A stretch of 64,000 nt of DNA. Origin: Prauserella isguenensis. GTDB lineage: Bacteria; Actinomycetota; Actinomycetes; Mycobacteriales; Pseudonocardiaceae. The position numbers and the translations under genes are program-made. Positions within the stretch are counted from its first letter, which is position 1, and each line of letters begins with the position of its first letter. Under the pieces are notes generated by a model that saw only the letters and a program-made list of their open reading frames with translations, was not told the origin of the DNA and made no database searches. This document shows, piece by piece, positions 7,370-15,258 of the stretch. Where the stretch lies: assembly GCF_014191605.1 (NCBI RefSeq), contig NZ_JACHWU010000001.1, positions 1,488,001 through 1,552,000 of the forward strand, given 5' to 3'.

Positions 7370-8901
7370 GTGCCCGCCTTCCGGTCGTACGCGCCGGTGC
7401 GCTGGTCGCCTTCCCGCAGCTTTCCCTTCGCGACGCGCTCCGACGGAGTCATCGGCAGTTCGTCCACAACGGACCAGAACCGCGGCACCTTGAACCGTGC
7501 GAGTTTCGTCTCGCAGAACTCCGCCAGTGCCTCGGGATCGGGTTCGTCGGCCCCGGCGTTCCCGGCGAGCACGACGTACGCCTTGACCTCCTCTCCGCGC
7601 AGCTCGTCAGGGACGGCGACGACCGCTGCGCCTGCGACGCCGGAATGCAGCAGCAGGGCGCGTTCCACCTCGTCCGCGGCGATGTTCTCGCCGCTGCGGC
7701 GGATCATGTCCTTGGTGCGGCCGACGAAGAACACGCGCCCCTCGTCGTCCATGCGAGCGATGTCGCCGGTGTGGAACCAGCCGCCGCGGAACGCCGTCGC
7801 GGTCGCCTCGGGGTCGTCGTGGTAGCGGTGCATCAGTCCGGTCCCGCGGATCAGCAGCTCACCCTCGGTCCCACGCGGCACCGGAGCGGCGTCGGAGTCG
7901 GCGACGATCACCTCGCGATGCGCCGCGGGACGGCCGATGCATCCGGTGCCGACCAGTTCGTCGTGGTCCCGCGGATACATGCGGATGTCGCCACCGGTCT
8001 CGGTCATGCCGAACGCCTCGTACCACGGCACGCCCCAGCGGGCCTCCAACTCGGCGTGCAGTTCCGGTGGGACGGCCGAGGCCGTGATCGCGCGCACGCG
8101 GTGGTCGCGGTCCTCCGCCTGCTCGGGCATGCGCAGCAGCAGCGTCGGCATCAGGCCGAGGCAGTAGAACCACGTGACGCCGTGTTCGCGCACCTTCTGC
8201 CAGAACGTCGAGGGGTGGAACCGGTCCAGCACCACGAGCGTCGCGCCGGACCGCAGTCCCAACGCGACGTTCCACTGTGGATCGATGTAGTGGAACGGCT
8301 GTGCGGTCAGCATGATGTCGTCGGAGGAGATCGCGGGAAACGCCGTCGCCAGGTCGTCGGCGAGCGTCGTCCAGTAGCGGTGCGGCAGGACGCAGCCCTT
8401 CGGCGCACCGGTCGTGCCGGACGTGTACTGGATGTTGGTGGGCGTCTCCGGGGTCGGCGTGAAGTCGGGAGCCGGGCCGGTCGTGGTGAGCCGGTCGGTC
8501 GTCAAGACCTCGCGGATCCCGGTGCCCGGCGCGACGGTCCGGAGCAGGTCGGCGAACTCGCCGGACGTCACGGCCAGCGTCGCGCCCGAGTGGGCGATCA
8601 CGTGACCGCCGTCGAGTTCCCGGTACCCGGTGTTGACGGGCACCATCGCCGCGCCGAGGCGGGCCAGCGCCAGCCACAGCAGGGGGAACTCGGGCCGGTT
8701 GGGCAGCATCACGGCCACGCGGTCACCCGCCGTCACCCCGCGCTCGGCCAGCGCGGCGGCGAGTCCTCGGGTGCGCTGGTCGACGTCGGCGAACGTGAGC
8801 GTCTCGCGGGTGTCGGCCGCGGCGTCGTCGAAGACCCACGCGGGCTTGTCGGGCCAGGTCCTGGCGGCCGTGGTGACGAGTTCGACGAGGTGTGCGCTCA
8901 T
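7360..8901 (-). CDS. AMP-forming acyl-CoA synthetase (CaiC/FadD-like)
   Basis: A 513-residue ANL enzyme. Motifs: NIQYTSGTTGAPKGCVLPH (P-loop, about residues 153-171), YEAFGMTETGGD (A5), GGWFHTGDIARMD (A7), RTKDMIRRSGENIAADEVE (A8 hinge) and the C-terminal MTPSERVAKGKLRE, where the catalytic Lys lies. The sequence resembles crotonobetaine/carnitine-CoA ligase-like members rather than long-chain FadD. The ATG at 8901 overlaps the enoyl-CoA hydratase stop by 4 bases, so the two enzymes are translationally coupled: activation followed by hydration of an unsaturated acid. The substrate is unknown. Confidence 0.88.
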   Translation of the reverse strand: MSAHLVELVTTAARTWPDKPAWVFDDAAADTRETLTFADVDQRTRGLAAALAERGVTAGDRVAVMLPNRPEFPLLWLALARLGAAMVPVNTGYRELDGGHVIAHSGATLAVTSGEFADLLRTVAPGTGIREVLTTDRLTTTGPAPDFTPTPETPTNIQYTSGTTGAPKGCVLPHRYWTTLADDLATAFPAISSDDIMLTAQPFHYIDPQWNVALGLRSGATLVVLDRFHPSTFWQKVREHGVTWFYCLGLMPTLLLRMPEQAEDRDHRVRAITASAVPPELHAELEARWGVPWYEAFGMTETGGDIRMYPRDHDELVGTGCIGRPAAHREVIVADSDAAPVPRGTEGELLIRGTGLMHRYHDDPEATATAFRGGWFHTGDIARMDDEGRVFFVGRTKDMIRRSGENIAADEVERALLLHSGVAGAAVVAVPDELRGEEVKAYVVLAGNAGADEPDPEALAEFCETKLARFKVPRFWSVVDELPMTPSERVAKGKLREGDQRTGAYDRKAGTWL

Positions 8902-9647
8902 CGCGACCGGAACTCCTCGGCGCTCTTCTCCATCTCGGGGGTGTGTTCGGTGAGCAGGGCGTGGGTGACCTCGAGTTCCAGCACGGTCTCGACCGCGGTG
9001 TCGATGCCGTGGTCCAGTGCACGCTTGGCGAGCGTCACCGAGCGGGCCGGTTTGCCCGCCAGCTCCGCGGTCAGTTCGGTGACGTGTGCGTCGAGCTCGT
9101 CGCGCGGCACGACGCGGTTGACCAGGCCCAGCTCGGCGGCGGCCGCGGCATCGACACGCTCGCCCAGCAGCATCAGCTCCTTGGCCTTCAGCGGTCCGAC
9201 CAGCAGCGGCAGCAGCCGGGACGCGGCGCCGGTGACGCTGAGGCCCAGGCCCGCTTCCGGGAACGCGAACACCGCGTCGTCGGCGGCCACCACGAGATCG
9301 CAGCCCAGTGCGAACTCGGCGCCCGCCCCGATCGCGTAGCCGTGCACGGCCGCGACGACCGGCTGCGGCAGGCCGCGGAGCCTGCGCGTGACGTCCTGCA
9401 GCCGCTCCAGCCGCGGGCGGGAATCACCTTCGGGGAGGGGTTCCTTGAGGTCGTGCCCTGCGCAGAACGCCCGTCCGCCGCCGGTCAGTACGACGACGCG
9501 GATGTCGGTACGGGCGGCGACGGCGTCGAGCGCGGCGAGCAGGTCGTCGACGAGCTCAGCGGTCACGGCGTTGAGCCGCTCGGGCCGGTCGAGGCGCACG
9601 ACGGCCACGCCGTCGGCACCGGATGTGTCGAGCTGGACGGTCGGCAT
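8898..9647 (-). CDS. Enoyl-CoA hydratase/isomerase (crotonase family)
   Basis: 249 residues with the crotonase fold. The first oxyanion-hole segment is GGRAFCAGHDLKEPLP near residue 60, and the second is YAIGAGAEFALGCDLVVAADDAVFAFPEAGLGLS near 100-135. The glycine-rich segment and the acidic residue in the second motif fit a hydratase or isomerase. It is the first gene of the hydratase/ligase/TetR operon. A leaderless start is likely: a TAGGGT -10 hexamer lies 7 bases before the ATG at 9647. The specific substrate cannot be assigned. Confidence 0.87.
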   Translation of the reverse strand: MPTVQLDTSGADGVAVVRLDRPERLNAVTAELVDDLLAALDAVAARTDIRVVVLTGGGRAFCAGHDLKEPLPEGDSRPRLERLQDVTRRLRGLPQPVVAAVHGYAIGAGAEFALGCDLVVAADDAVFAFPEAGLGLSVTGAASRLLPLLVGPLKAKELMLLGERVDAAAAAELGLVNRVVPRDELDAHVTELTAELAGKPARSVTLAKRALDHGIDTAVETVLELEVTHALLTEHTPEMEKSAEEFRSR

Positions 9648-9653
9648 GCCGCA

Positions 9654-9682
9654 ACCCTAGCGGCCCGATCAATCGATCGATA
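9654..9682 (-). promoter_or_regulatory. Leaderless promoter candidate for the hydratase operon
   Basis: On the minus strand TAGGGT (9654-9659) is placed so that transcription would start at the ATG (9647). The -35 region is weak (TATCGA, 9677-9682, 17-bp spacer) and overlaps a small palindrome, ATCGATCGAT, that could bind the TetR protein. Confidence 0.35.
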
Positions 9683-9730
9683 GACCAGAAGGGTGGCATC
9701 ACGGCCGTGACCTGTGCTGAACTGCACCTC

Positions 9731-10192
9731 ATGCCGGTACGTGACGCGACACCCGAGGACGTCGAGGACATCTGCCTGCTCATCGAGGAGCACGCCCGGT
9801 ACGAGGGCAAGGACGACCTCGTGCTCGACCGTGGCGACATGGCGAAACACCTCTTCGGCCCCGAACCGAAGGCCTGGGTGGTGATCGCCGAGGCAGAGCC
9901 CGACGGTGCGGCCGGCGAACGGGTGACGGCGGGTATGGCACTGTGCGCTTGGACGTTCCCCAGCTGGGACGCCAAGCCCGGCGTGTTCCTCGACGACCTG
10001 TTCGTCAAGCCCGAGTTCCGCAGGTACGGGCTCGGCAGGGAGCTCATGGCCGAGCTGGGCAGGCGCACCGGCGGCCGGGTCGAATGGGACATGCAGGTCG
10101 GCAACGCCAAGGCCGAGGCCTTCTACGCCTCGCTCGGCGGCAAGCCCGTGGAAGGCTGGGTCAAGTACCGTTGGGTTCCCGACCAGGGGTGA
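9731..10192 (+). CDS. GNAT N-acetyltransferase, spermidine/spermine acetyltransferase-like
   Basis: A 153-residue GNAT protein. The acetyl-CoA-binding motif A is FLDDLFVKPEFRRYGLGREL (Q/RxxGxG type) near residues 86-105, and the C-terminal NAKAEAFYASLGGKPVEGW resembles the N-x-x-A-x-x-FY...EGW segment of SSAT (SAT1) diamine acetyltransferases. The N-terminal CLLIEEHARYEGKDD also resembles that subfamily. ATG 9731 is preferred since homology begins at MPVRDATPED. Polyamine acetylation is the best guess. It lies just upstream of the DtxR-family gene on the same strand. Confidence 0.8.
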   Translation: MPVRDATPEDVEDICLLIEEHARYEGKDDLVLDRGDMAKHLFGPEPKAWVVIAEAEPDGAAGERVTAGMALCAWTFPSWDAKPGVFLDDLFVKPEFRRYGLGRELMAELGRRTGGRVEWDMQVGNAKAEAFYASLGGKPVEGWVKYRWVPDQG

Positions 10193-10229
10193 GGCGCGGT
10201 AGCCGGTTCCGTCGGGAGGAGGCCGTATC

Positions 10230-10922
10230 TTGGAAGGCATGGGAGACGGCTCGAATCGGCGTTCGTCCTCGATCGAGGACTACATGCGCGCGATCTACGG
10301 CCTCGCCGAGCGTGGTGAGGCCGTGACGAACACGTCCCTGGCGGGCAGGCTCGAGGTGAGCCCGTCGTCGGCGTCGGGCATGGTCACCAAGCTGGCCCAG
10401 CAGGGGCTCGTCGAGCACGTGCCGTACCGCGGCATCGAGCTCACCGCCGAGGGGTTGCAGCTCGCCAGGTCGGTGCTGCGCAGGCATCGGCTCATCGAGA
10501 CCTATCTCGTCTCCGAACTGGGCTACACGTGGGACGAGGTGCACACCGAGGCCGACCTCCTCGAACACGTCATGTCCGAACGTCTCGTCGAGCGCATCGC
10601 GGCCAAGCTGGGCGACCCGGTGCGCGACCCGCACGGCGACCCGATCCCCGCGCCGGACGGCAGCGTCGAGGAGATGTCCACGGCGCTGCTCGACGAACTG
10701 CCCGCCGGGGCGGTCGGGGAGATCGCCCGCGTGTGGGACACCGACCCCGAGCTGCTGCGCTTCCTCGCGGAGCGGTCGATCACGATCGGCGACCGCGTGG
10801 AGGTGGTCGAACGGCAGCCGTTCGGCGGCCCGGTCGTCGTCAAGATCGGCCCGGCCCCCGAGGCCGCCACCCACGCCCTCGGCACCACGATCGCCCAGGC
10901 ACTCTCGGTCACCGTCCGCTGA
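10230..10922 (+). CDS. DtxR/MntR-family metal-dependent transcriptional regulator
   Basis: 230 residues. The N-terminal winged helix is IEDYMRAIYGLAERGEAVTN ... LAGRLEVSPSSASGMVTKLAQQGLVEH. The dimerisation/metal domain contains RRHRLIETYLVSELGYTWDEVHTEADLLEHVMS with the His/Glu/Cys-type ligand positions of the family and DPHGDPIP near residue 130. A C-terminal SH3-like FeoA domain follows. TTG 10230 is favoured over ATG 10239 because GGAGGAGG (10215-10222) is spaced 7 bases from the TTG but 16 from the ATG. It probably represses manganese or iron uptake genes, none of which are adjacent. Confidence 0.85.
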   Translation: MEGMGDGSNRRSSSIEDYMRAIYGLAERGEAVTNTSLAGRLEVSPSSASGMVTKLAQQGLVEHVPYRGIELTAEGLQLARSVLRRHRLIETYLVSELGYTWDEVHTEADLLEHVMSERLVERIAAKLGDPVRDPHGDPIPAPDGSVEEMSTALLDELPAGAVGEIARVWDTDPELLRFLAERSITIGDRVEVVERQPFGGPVVVKIGPAPEAATHALGTTIAQALSVTVR

Positions 10923-11005
10923 GACTCCCCGGCGCGTGTTCTGCTTGCGTGTCCTGCGCTCAGACGCGCGTGTTCTGCGCCCGGGTCGCCCGTAGCGCCC
11001 GCGCG

Positions 11006-11362
11006 TCACGTGAAGTGCCCCACGGCTCCCACGGCGAGCACCAGAAACACGGCCGGGAACGCGATGTTGTGGAGCACCCGTGCGCGGACGTGCACGGCGA
11101 CGGCGATCACGAAGAACGCGACGAGGCCGATGGCAGCCGCCGTACCGATCAGTGGAACTCCCGCGAACCCGAGCAGCAGCCCCACGACACCGGCACCCTC
11201 GACGATCGCGAGATGTGGGACCCACCGGGTGTCGAGGCCCACCTCGGCGCAGTTGTCGAGCACGAACCGCGCACGCATCGCCTTGGCGACCACTTCGACG
11301 GTGTTGAGTACCGCGCAGCCGATCGCGGCGGCCAACAGCGTGACGTCGAGCGCTCCGCTCAT
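11006..11362 (-). CDS. DoxX-like small membrane protein
   Basis: 118 residues with four predicted transmembrane helices: about 5-25, 48-66 (AIVEGAGVVGLLLGFAGV), 71-93 and 98-116. The layout fits the DoxX/DoxD-like family of integral membrane proteins, whose members are linked to redox or lipid functions, though most are uncharacterised. It is a monocistronic minus-strand gene with about 170 bases of featureless sequence upstream. No specific function can be inferred from its neighbours. Confidence 0.65.
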   Translation of the reverse strand: MSGALDVTLLAAAIGCAVLNTVEVVAKAMRARFVLDNCAEVGLDTRWVPHLAIVEGAGVVGLLLGFAGVPLIGTAAAIGLVAFFVIAVAVHVRARVLHNIAFPAVFLVLAVGAVGHFT

Positions 11363-11533
11363 GGTCGTCTCCCTCGGGGTGTCCGTTGGTTCTCACCCCT
11401 TCCGACGCCACCGGTGCACGACGTGTGACAGCCGCGGGCGACACCAGGGTGTGGGGCACCTGCGCGCGAGGTCGGTTACGTGCGCACGCCCGCCGGCGAC
11501 ACGCCCTCCGCGGAGCGGCAGCCTGCGTGACGG

Positions 11534-12679
11534 CTACGTGCGCCCGCCGACCGTCGCCAGGTCGGCGAACCGGCGGCGGACGTCGCCCTCGGTCAGGCCG
11601 AAGTCGGCGAGCGAGTAGCGGTGCGCAGGTCGTGCGGTACCCGTCGTGCTCGCAGTGTGCAGCCGCCGCATCGCCTCGCGCGCCTCGTCGCTGAGCGGCA
11701 GGTCGAAGTGTCGGTACACGGTCTGCACCGTGCCGATCGGGTCGGCCACGAAGTCGTCGTAGTCGACGTCGAAGAACCGCCCCTGGTCGTGCCGGTCGCG
11801 GGCCTGTGTGAACGTCTCCAGTCCGCGGGCCCACAGTTCGAGTTGGTCGTGGCCGACGCGGTCGCCGGTGAACGTCTCCGACCAGCCCGCGCTCGCCTGC
11901 GCGTTGAGGCTGCACACCGACGCGATCGCGGTCTCGGGTGCACGGTGCGTCTGAATCACCAGCGCGTCGGGGTACACGTCCAGCAGCTCGTCGAGCGCGA
12001 ACAGGTGGCTCGGGTTCTTCAACACCCAGCGTCGGCCGGCGTCGGGCAGTCCGATCAGCTGCAGGTTGCCGCGGTGCCGCCGGTAGGCGGCGGTCCAGTC
12101 CTGTTCGGACAGCCACTCCGAGTACGACGGCACGTGCGCCAGGCATTCGTACGACACCGAACGCAGCGACTGCCGCAGCAGCTGCCAGCATTCCTCGACC
12201 TGGTCGGCCGACATCGCGTGTACGCCCATGAACTCGGGGTTGTCGACGTGGTACTGCTCGTAGCCGGCCTGGATCCGCTGGAAGACCGGGTTGTCGGGCC
12301 ACGTGTCCGGGTGCGGGCGCGGCTGTGGCACCTCCGTCAGCCACACTTCGAGGCCCTGGCTGGCGGGGTCGGCGGTCAGCAACCGGTGCAGTGCCGTCGT
12401 TCCCGTGCGCGGCAGGCCGGTGACGAAGATCGGCCGCTCGATCGCGACGTCGGCGTGCTCGGGATGCCGTTTCCACGCCGCCTCGCTGAGCAGCCTCGCC
12501 ATCAATGCGCCGCGAAGGAACGCGCGTTTGACCTTGCGCCCCAACGGGGTCAGCGACGCCTCCCGTTCGTAGGCATCGAGCAGCACGGCGAGTCCGTCGG
12601 TGTAGTCGTCGGTGCCGAAGTCGTCGAGCCCGGTGATGCGGCTCGCGGACTCGTGCAGCTCGTCGATGGTGGCGACCAT
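11534..12679 (-). CDS. PAPS-dependent sulfotransferase family protein
   Basis: A 381-residue sulfotransferase of the Sulfotransfer_3 type. The 5'-phosphosulfate-binding loop is FVTGLPRTGTTALHRLL near residues 84-100. A later 3'-phosphate-binding segment is suggested by IQTHRAPETAIASVCSLNAQ. It should transfer sulfate from PAPS to a hydroxyl of a small molecule or lipid, releasing PAP. It is the last gene of the NTF2/DUF1214/SDR/sulfotransferase operon, 13 bases after the SDR. A PAP-hydrolysing CysQ is encoded divergently at the head of the operon, which fits a sulfation pathway. The acceptor is unknown. Confidence 0.87.
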   Translation of the reverse strand: MVATIDELHESASRITGLDDFGTDDYTDGLAVLLDAYEREASLTPLGRKVKRAFLRGALMARLLSEAAWKRHPEHADVAIERPIFVTGLPRTGTTALHRLLTADPASQGLEVWLTEVPQPRPHPDTWPDNPVFQRIQAGYEQYHVDNPEFMGVHAMSADQVEECWQLLRQSLRSVSYECLAHVPSYSEWLSEQDWTAAYRRHRGNLQLIGLPDAGRRWVLKNPSHLFALDELLDVYPDALVIQTHRAPETAIASVCSLNAQASAGWSETFTGDRVGHDQLELWARGLETFTQARDRHDQGRFFDVDYDDFVADPIGTVQTVYRHFDLPLSDEAREAMRRLHTASTTGTARPAHRYSLADFGLTEGDVRRRFADLATVGGRT

Positions 12680-12692
12680 GGCACCGCCTTCC

Positions 12693-13469
12693 TCAGTGGT
12701 GGAACTCGCCAGCGTTGACGTCGAGGCACTGACCGGTGATCGCCCGCGCCATGGGGGAGGCGAGGAACACGACGGCGTCGGCGATCTCGTCGGGTTCGGG
12801 CAGCCTGCGCAGGTCCGTGGTCGCGGCGGTGTCGTCGTAGATCTGCTGCGGGTCGACGCCGCGTTCGCCGGCGAGGTGGGCGAAGTACGCCTGCAGCATG
12901 TCGGCCCAGATGTAGCCCGGCGCCACCGAGTTCACGCGTACGCCCGCCGGCCCGAGTTCCGAGGCGAGGCTCTGCGACACCGACAGCAGCGCGGACTTCG
13001 CCATCTTGTACGCGCCGTAGAGCTGCCGGGAATGCCGCAGCACCGCGGAGTTGATCATCACGACGGAGCCGTCCGGTGCGAGCCGCGGGGCGAAGAGCCG
13101 GGTGAGCCGCAGTGCAGCGAACACGTTGACGTCGAGGCCCGCGCGGAGCCTGTCGATCCGCACGTCGGTCAGGTCGGCCATCGGCGGCATCGTGAAGGCG
13201 TTGTTGACCAGGGCGTCGACGCGGCCGAATTCGGCGACCGTCGAGTCGACGATCCGGGCACACGCATCGTCGTCGGTGATGTCGGCGGGCACGGTGAGCG
13301 CGCGCCCGCCGAGTTCGCGCACCTCGGCCGCCACCTTCGCGAGCCTGTCCTCGTCCCGCGCGACGAGCGCCACGTCGGCGCCCGCGTGCGCGCTCCGCAC
13401 GGCGATCGCCCTGCCCAGTCCGGGGCCCGCACCGGACACGACGACGACCTTGCCGGCGAGGATCGTCAT
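12693..13469 (-). CDS. Short-chain dehydrogenase/reductase
   Basis: A 258-residue classical SDR. The cofactor loop is VVVSGAGPGLGRAIA (GxxxGxG) at residues 8-22; ALVNNAF is the NNAG-equivalent; the catalytic Ser is in MINSAVLRH and the YxxxK pair is YKMAK in LYGAYKMAKSALL. The basic/acidic residues after the second strand (ARDEDRL) leave NAD versus NADP open. The start MTILAGK at 13469 overlaps the upstream DUF1214 gene by ATGA, so translation is coupled. It probably oxidises or reduces a hydroxyl on the same substrate that the sulfotransferase modifies. Confidence 0.88.
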   Translation of the reverse strand: MTILAGKVVVVSGAGPGLGRAIAVRSAHAGADVALVARDEDRLAKVAAEVRELGGRALTVPADITDDDACARIVDSTVAEFGRVDALVNNAFTMPPMADLTDVRIDRLRAGLDVNVFAALRLTRLFAPRLAPDGSVVMINSAVLRHSRQLYGAYKMAKSALLSVSQSLASELGPAGVRVNSVAPGYIWADMLQAYFAHLAGERGVDPQQIYDDTAATTDLRRLPEPDEIADAVVFLASPMARAITGQCLDVNAGEFHH

Positions 13470-14632
13470 CCGAGCATCCTCGTTGCGAACTCCGCCTGTC
13501 TGCGAGCGATCCGGGCCGACCACTGCTCCGGCGTGACGCTCGCGTGGTCGTGGAACGGCAGCCGTGCGGGCAGCTCGTCGACGTCGACGACCTCGACCGT
13601 GGGCCCGTCGGCGGCACCGAGGTCGCGGGAGAGCCGTTGCCAGCGCAGTTGCACGTATCCGCGGTCGTGCCCCAGTCGTTCCAACCAGTTCGCGACGCCG
13701 GGATCGCGTTCACTGATGACGAAGCGGAACATCCCATCAGGGTCCACAGTTGCCTGATCGGCGGTGAGGCTCGTCTGGTGATTGACGTAGTCGAGGGAGA
13801 TGTACCACATGCTCCCGAGTTGAATGCCCTGATACGGCGCGTCCGACCGCGGCACCGTCACGATCATCGCCTTGTCGTCGGGCAGGTCGTAGTGCCCGAC
13901 GGACGAGAACTGCGTCGCGAGGCCGCCCGGCGTACGACGCGGTTCGGTGAGCGTGTTCACCGGCAGCTTCAGGTAGAACCACTCGGGGAAGGCGAGGAAC
14001 GTGCGCAGCCTGCCGAGCAACATCTTTCCCGCGACGCCGTAGCGCTTGGCCACCGCGTCGCGGTCGAGTGGCGGTGGCGCGGTGCCCGCCGTGTCGTCGC
14101 GGTGGATGCGGATCGTGCCACGGCGCTCGGTCCAGTCGCTGTAGACCTCGCGCACGACGAGCATCGCCGCGCCCTCGGGGAGTGCGAAGTAGCCGCGGCC
14201 CTCCCTGTCGCGGCCCGGGCCGAAGCGGATCTCGAACGTACCGTCGGATGCGACGTCGAGCTCACGGTCGTCGAACGCCGTGAGGCTGTCCGGTACCTCG
14301 ACCGGGGTGTAGTCGCCGGCGAGGACCTGGAAGCTGAGGTCGCTGGTCGTGCCGCGCGTGCCGGTGACGACGTACTCGGCGTCGTCGCGGATGTAGGAGT
14401 GGAAGTACAGCGCGTCCGGATTGTCGAGGCCCATCTTCGTGTACGGACCGGTCGACTGGACGAAGAACGGGTGGTCGCGTTGGTAGGCCCTGGCCAGGTG
14501 GAGGCAGGCCTGGATGCCGCCCGCGAGGTAGTCGTATCCCTCGGCGAGATCCGCTTCGCCGCGGACGTGCGGTGCGTCGGCGATGACCTTCTCTGCTTCG
14601 GCGATGGCGTCGGCCAGCGGCTGCGTGATCAC
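13466..14632 (-). CDS. DUF1214-domain protein
   Basis: A protein of 388-390 residues with a C-terminal DUF1214 domain, recognisable in GQYYFALPEGAAML-like and SMWYISLDYVNHQTSL segments and the final QLRWQRLSRDLGAADGPTVEV. The molecular function of DUF1214 is not established. Two in-frame GTG starts exist (14638, 14632). The promoter's -10 hexamer TATCGT (14639-14644) would start transcription at about 14632, so GTG 14632 on a leaderless mRNA fits best. It lies under a perfect KstR-type palindrome and shares the operon with an SDR and a sulfotransferase, suggesting a steroid or lipid-like substrate. Confidence 0.75.
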   Translation of the reverse strand: MITQPLADAIAEAEKVIADAPHVRGEADLAEGYDYLAGGIQACLHLARAYQRDHPFFVQSTGPYTKMGLDNPDALYFHSYIRDDAEYVVTGTRGTTSDLSFQVLAGDYTPVEVPDSLTAFDDRELDVASDGTFEIRFGPGRDREGRGYFALPEGAAMLVVREVYSDWTERRGTIRIHRDDTAGTAPPPLDRDAVAKRYGVAGKMLLGRLRTFLAFPEWFYLKLPVNTLTEPRRTPGGLATQFSSVGHYDLPDDKAMIVTVPRSDAPYQGIQLGSMWYISLDYVNHQTSLTADQATVDPDGMFRFVISERDPGVANWLERLGHDRGYVQLRWQRLSRDLGAADGPTVEVVDVDELPARLPFHDHASVTPEQWSARIARRQAEFATRMLG

Positions 14633-14638
14633 GCCCAC

Positions 14639-14668
14639 ACGATAGAACGTGTTCTACATACTGGTCAA
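14639..14668 (-). promoter_or_regulatory. Promoter with KstR-type operator upstream of the DUF1214 gene
   Basis: Minus-strand TTGACC (14663-14668), 18-bp spacer, TATCGT (14639-14644). Between and over these lies TAGAACGTGTTCTA (14643-14656), a perfect fit to TnnAACnnGTTnnA, the published binding motif of the TetR-family sterol-catabolism repressor KstR. The promoter and palindrome are read directly; the assignment to KstR is inference. Confidence 0.6.
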
Positions 14669-14684
14669 CGGTGCGACCGGACGC

Positions 14685-15161
14685 TCACGCCGTCTCGGCC
14701 CAGAGGTTGGCCGTCAGCCGCAGGCTCGGCACGTCCTTCGTCGACATCATCATCTCGTAGAGGCGCAGGTATCCGGTGTGGGCGATACGCCACGTGCCGT
14801 CGTCGCCGCGCCGGTAGCGGTCCCGGTAGAACGCGGCGCCCTTGATCAGGACGTCGTGTTCCGGTGCGATGACCGTGTCCTCGAACGACCAGGTGCCGGT
14901 CGCCGTATCGCCGTCGATGTCTATCTCCGGCTGGCCCGCGGAATGCGTGGTGATGATGGTGCCGCCGAGGTTCGTGCGCAGGAAGTCGAGGATCGCGTCG
15001 CGGCCGGTGAAGCTCAGCGCCTCGCCGAGTGCGGGACTGCCGTAGTCGGCCGTGGCGTCGGCGGTCAGCACGTCGGCCAGCTCGTCCCAGCGCTTGAGGT
15101 CGACGCACCGCAGGTAGCGGTACTTGGTCTGCTTGATCTCTTCCAGGGTGGCGAGGTCCAT
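14685..15161 (-). CDS. NTF2-like (SnoaL-type) protein
   Basis: A 158-residue alpha+beta cone-fold protein of the NTF2/SnoaL group. The N-terminal helix EEIKQTKYRYLRCVDLKRWDELADVL is typical, followed by strands such as GTIITTHSAGQPEIDIDGDTA and TGTWSFEDTV. Relatives include ketosteroid isomerase-like and aromatic hydroxylase small-subunit-like proteins; a catalytic Tyr/Asp pair cannot be assigned safely. It is the first gene of the DUF1214/SDR/sulfotransferase block but separated from it by 46 bases containing a second promoter. A 16-bp palindrome lies in its upstream region. Confidence 0.8.
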   Translation of the reverse strand: MDLATLEEIKQTKYRYLRCVDLKRWDELADVLTADATADYGSPALGEALSFTGRDAILDFLRTNLGGTIITTHSAGQPEIDIDGDTATGTWSFEDTVIAPEHDVLIKGAAFYRDRYRRGDDGTWRIAHTGYLRLYEMMMSTKDVPSLRLTANLWAETA

Positions 15162-15194
15162 GTCGTTCAGCTTCGCGGTTCGTCAGCCACATGG

Positions 15195-15210
15195 CAAGAA
15201 CATGTTCTTG
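15195..15210. promoter_or_regulatory. Perfect 16-bp palindrome between the NTF2-like gene and cysQ
   Basis: CAAGAACATGTTCTTG is fully symmetrical. Its core AGAAC-AT-GTTCT matches the core of the operator at 14643-14656 (AGAAC-GT-GTTCT), so one TetR-type regulator may control both promoters and the divergent cysQ. Confidence 0.6.
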
Positions 15211-15258
15211 TTCCGACCCCGTTGGCGATCACGGCGGCGGGCTTGCTTTGCTGGGTGA

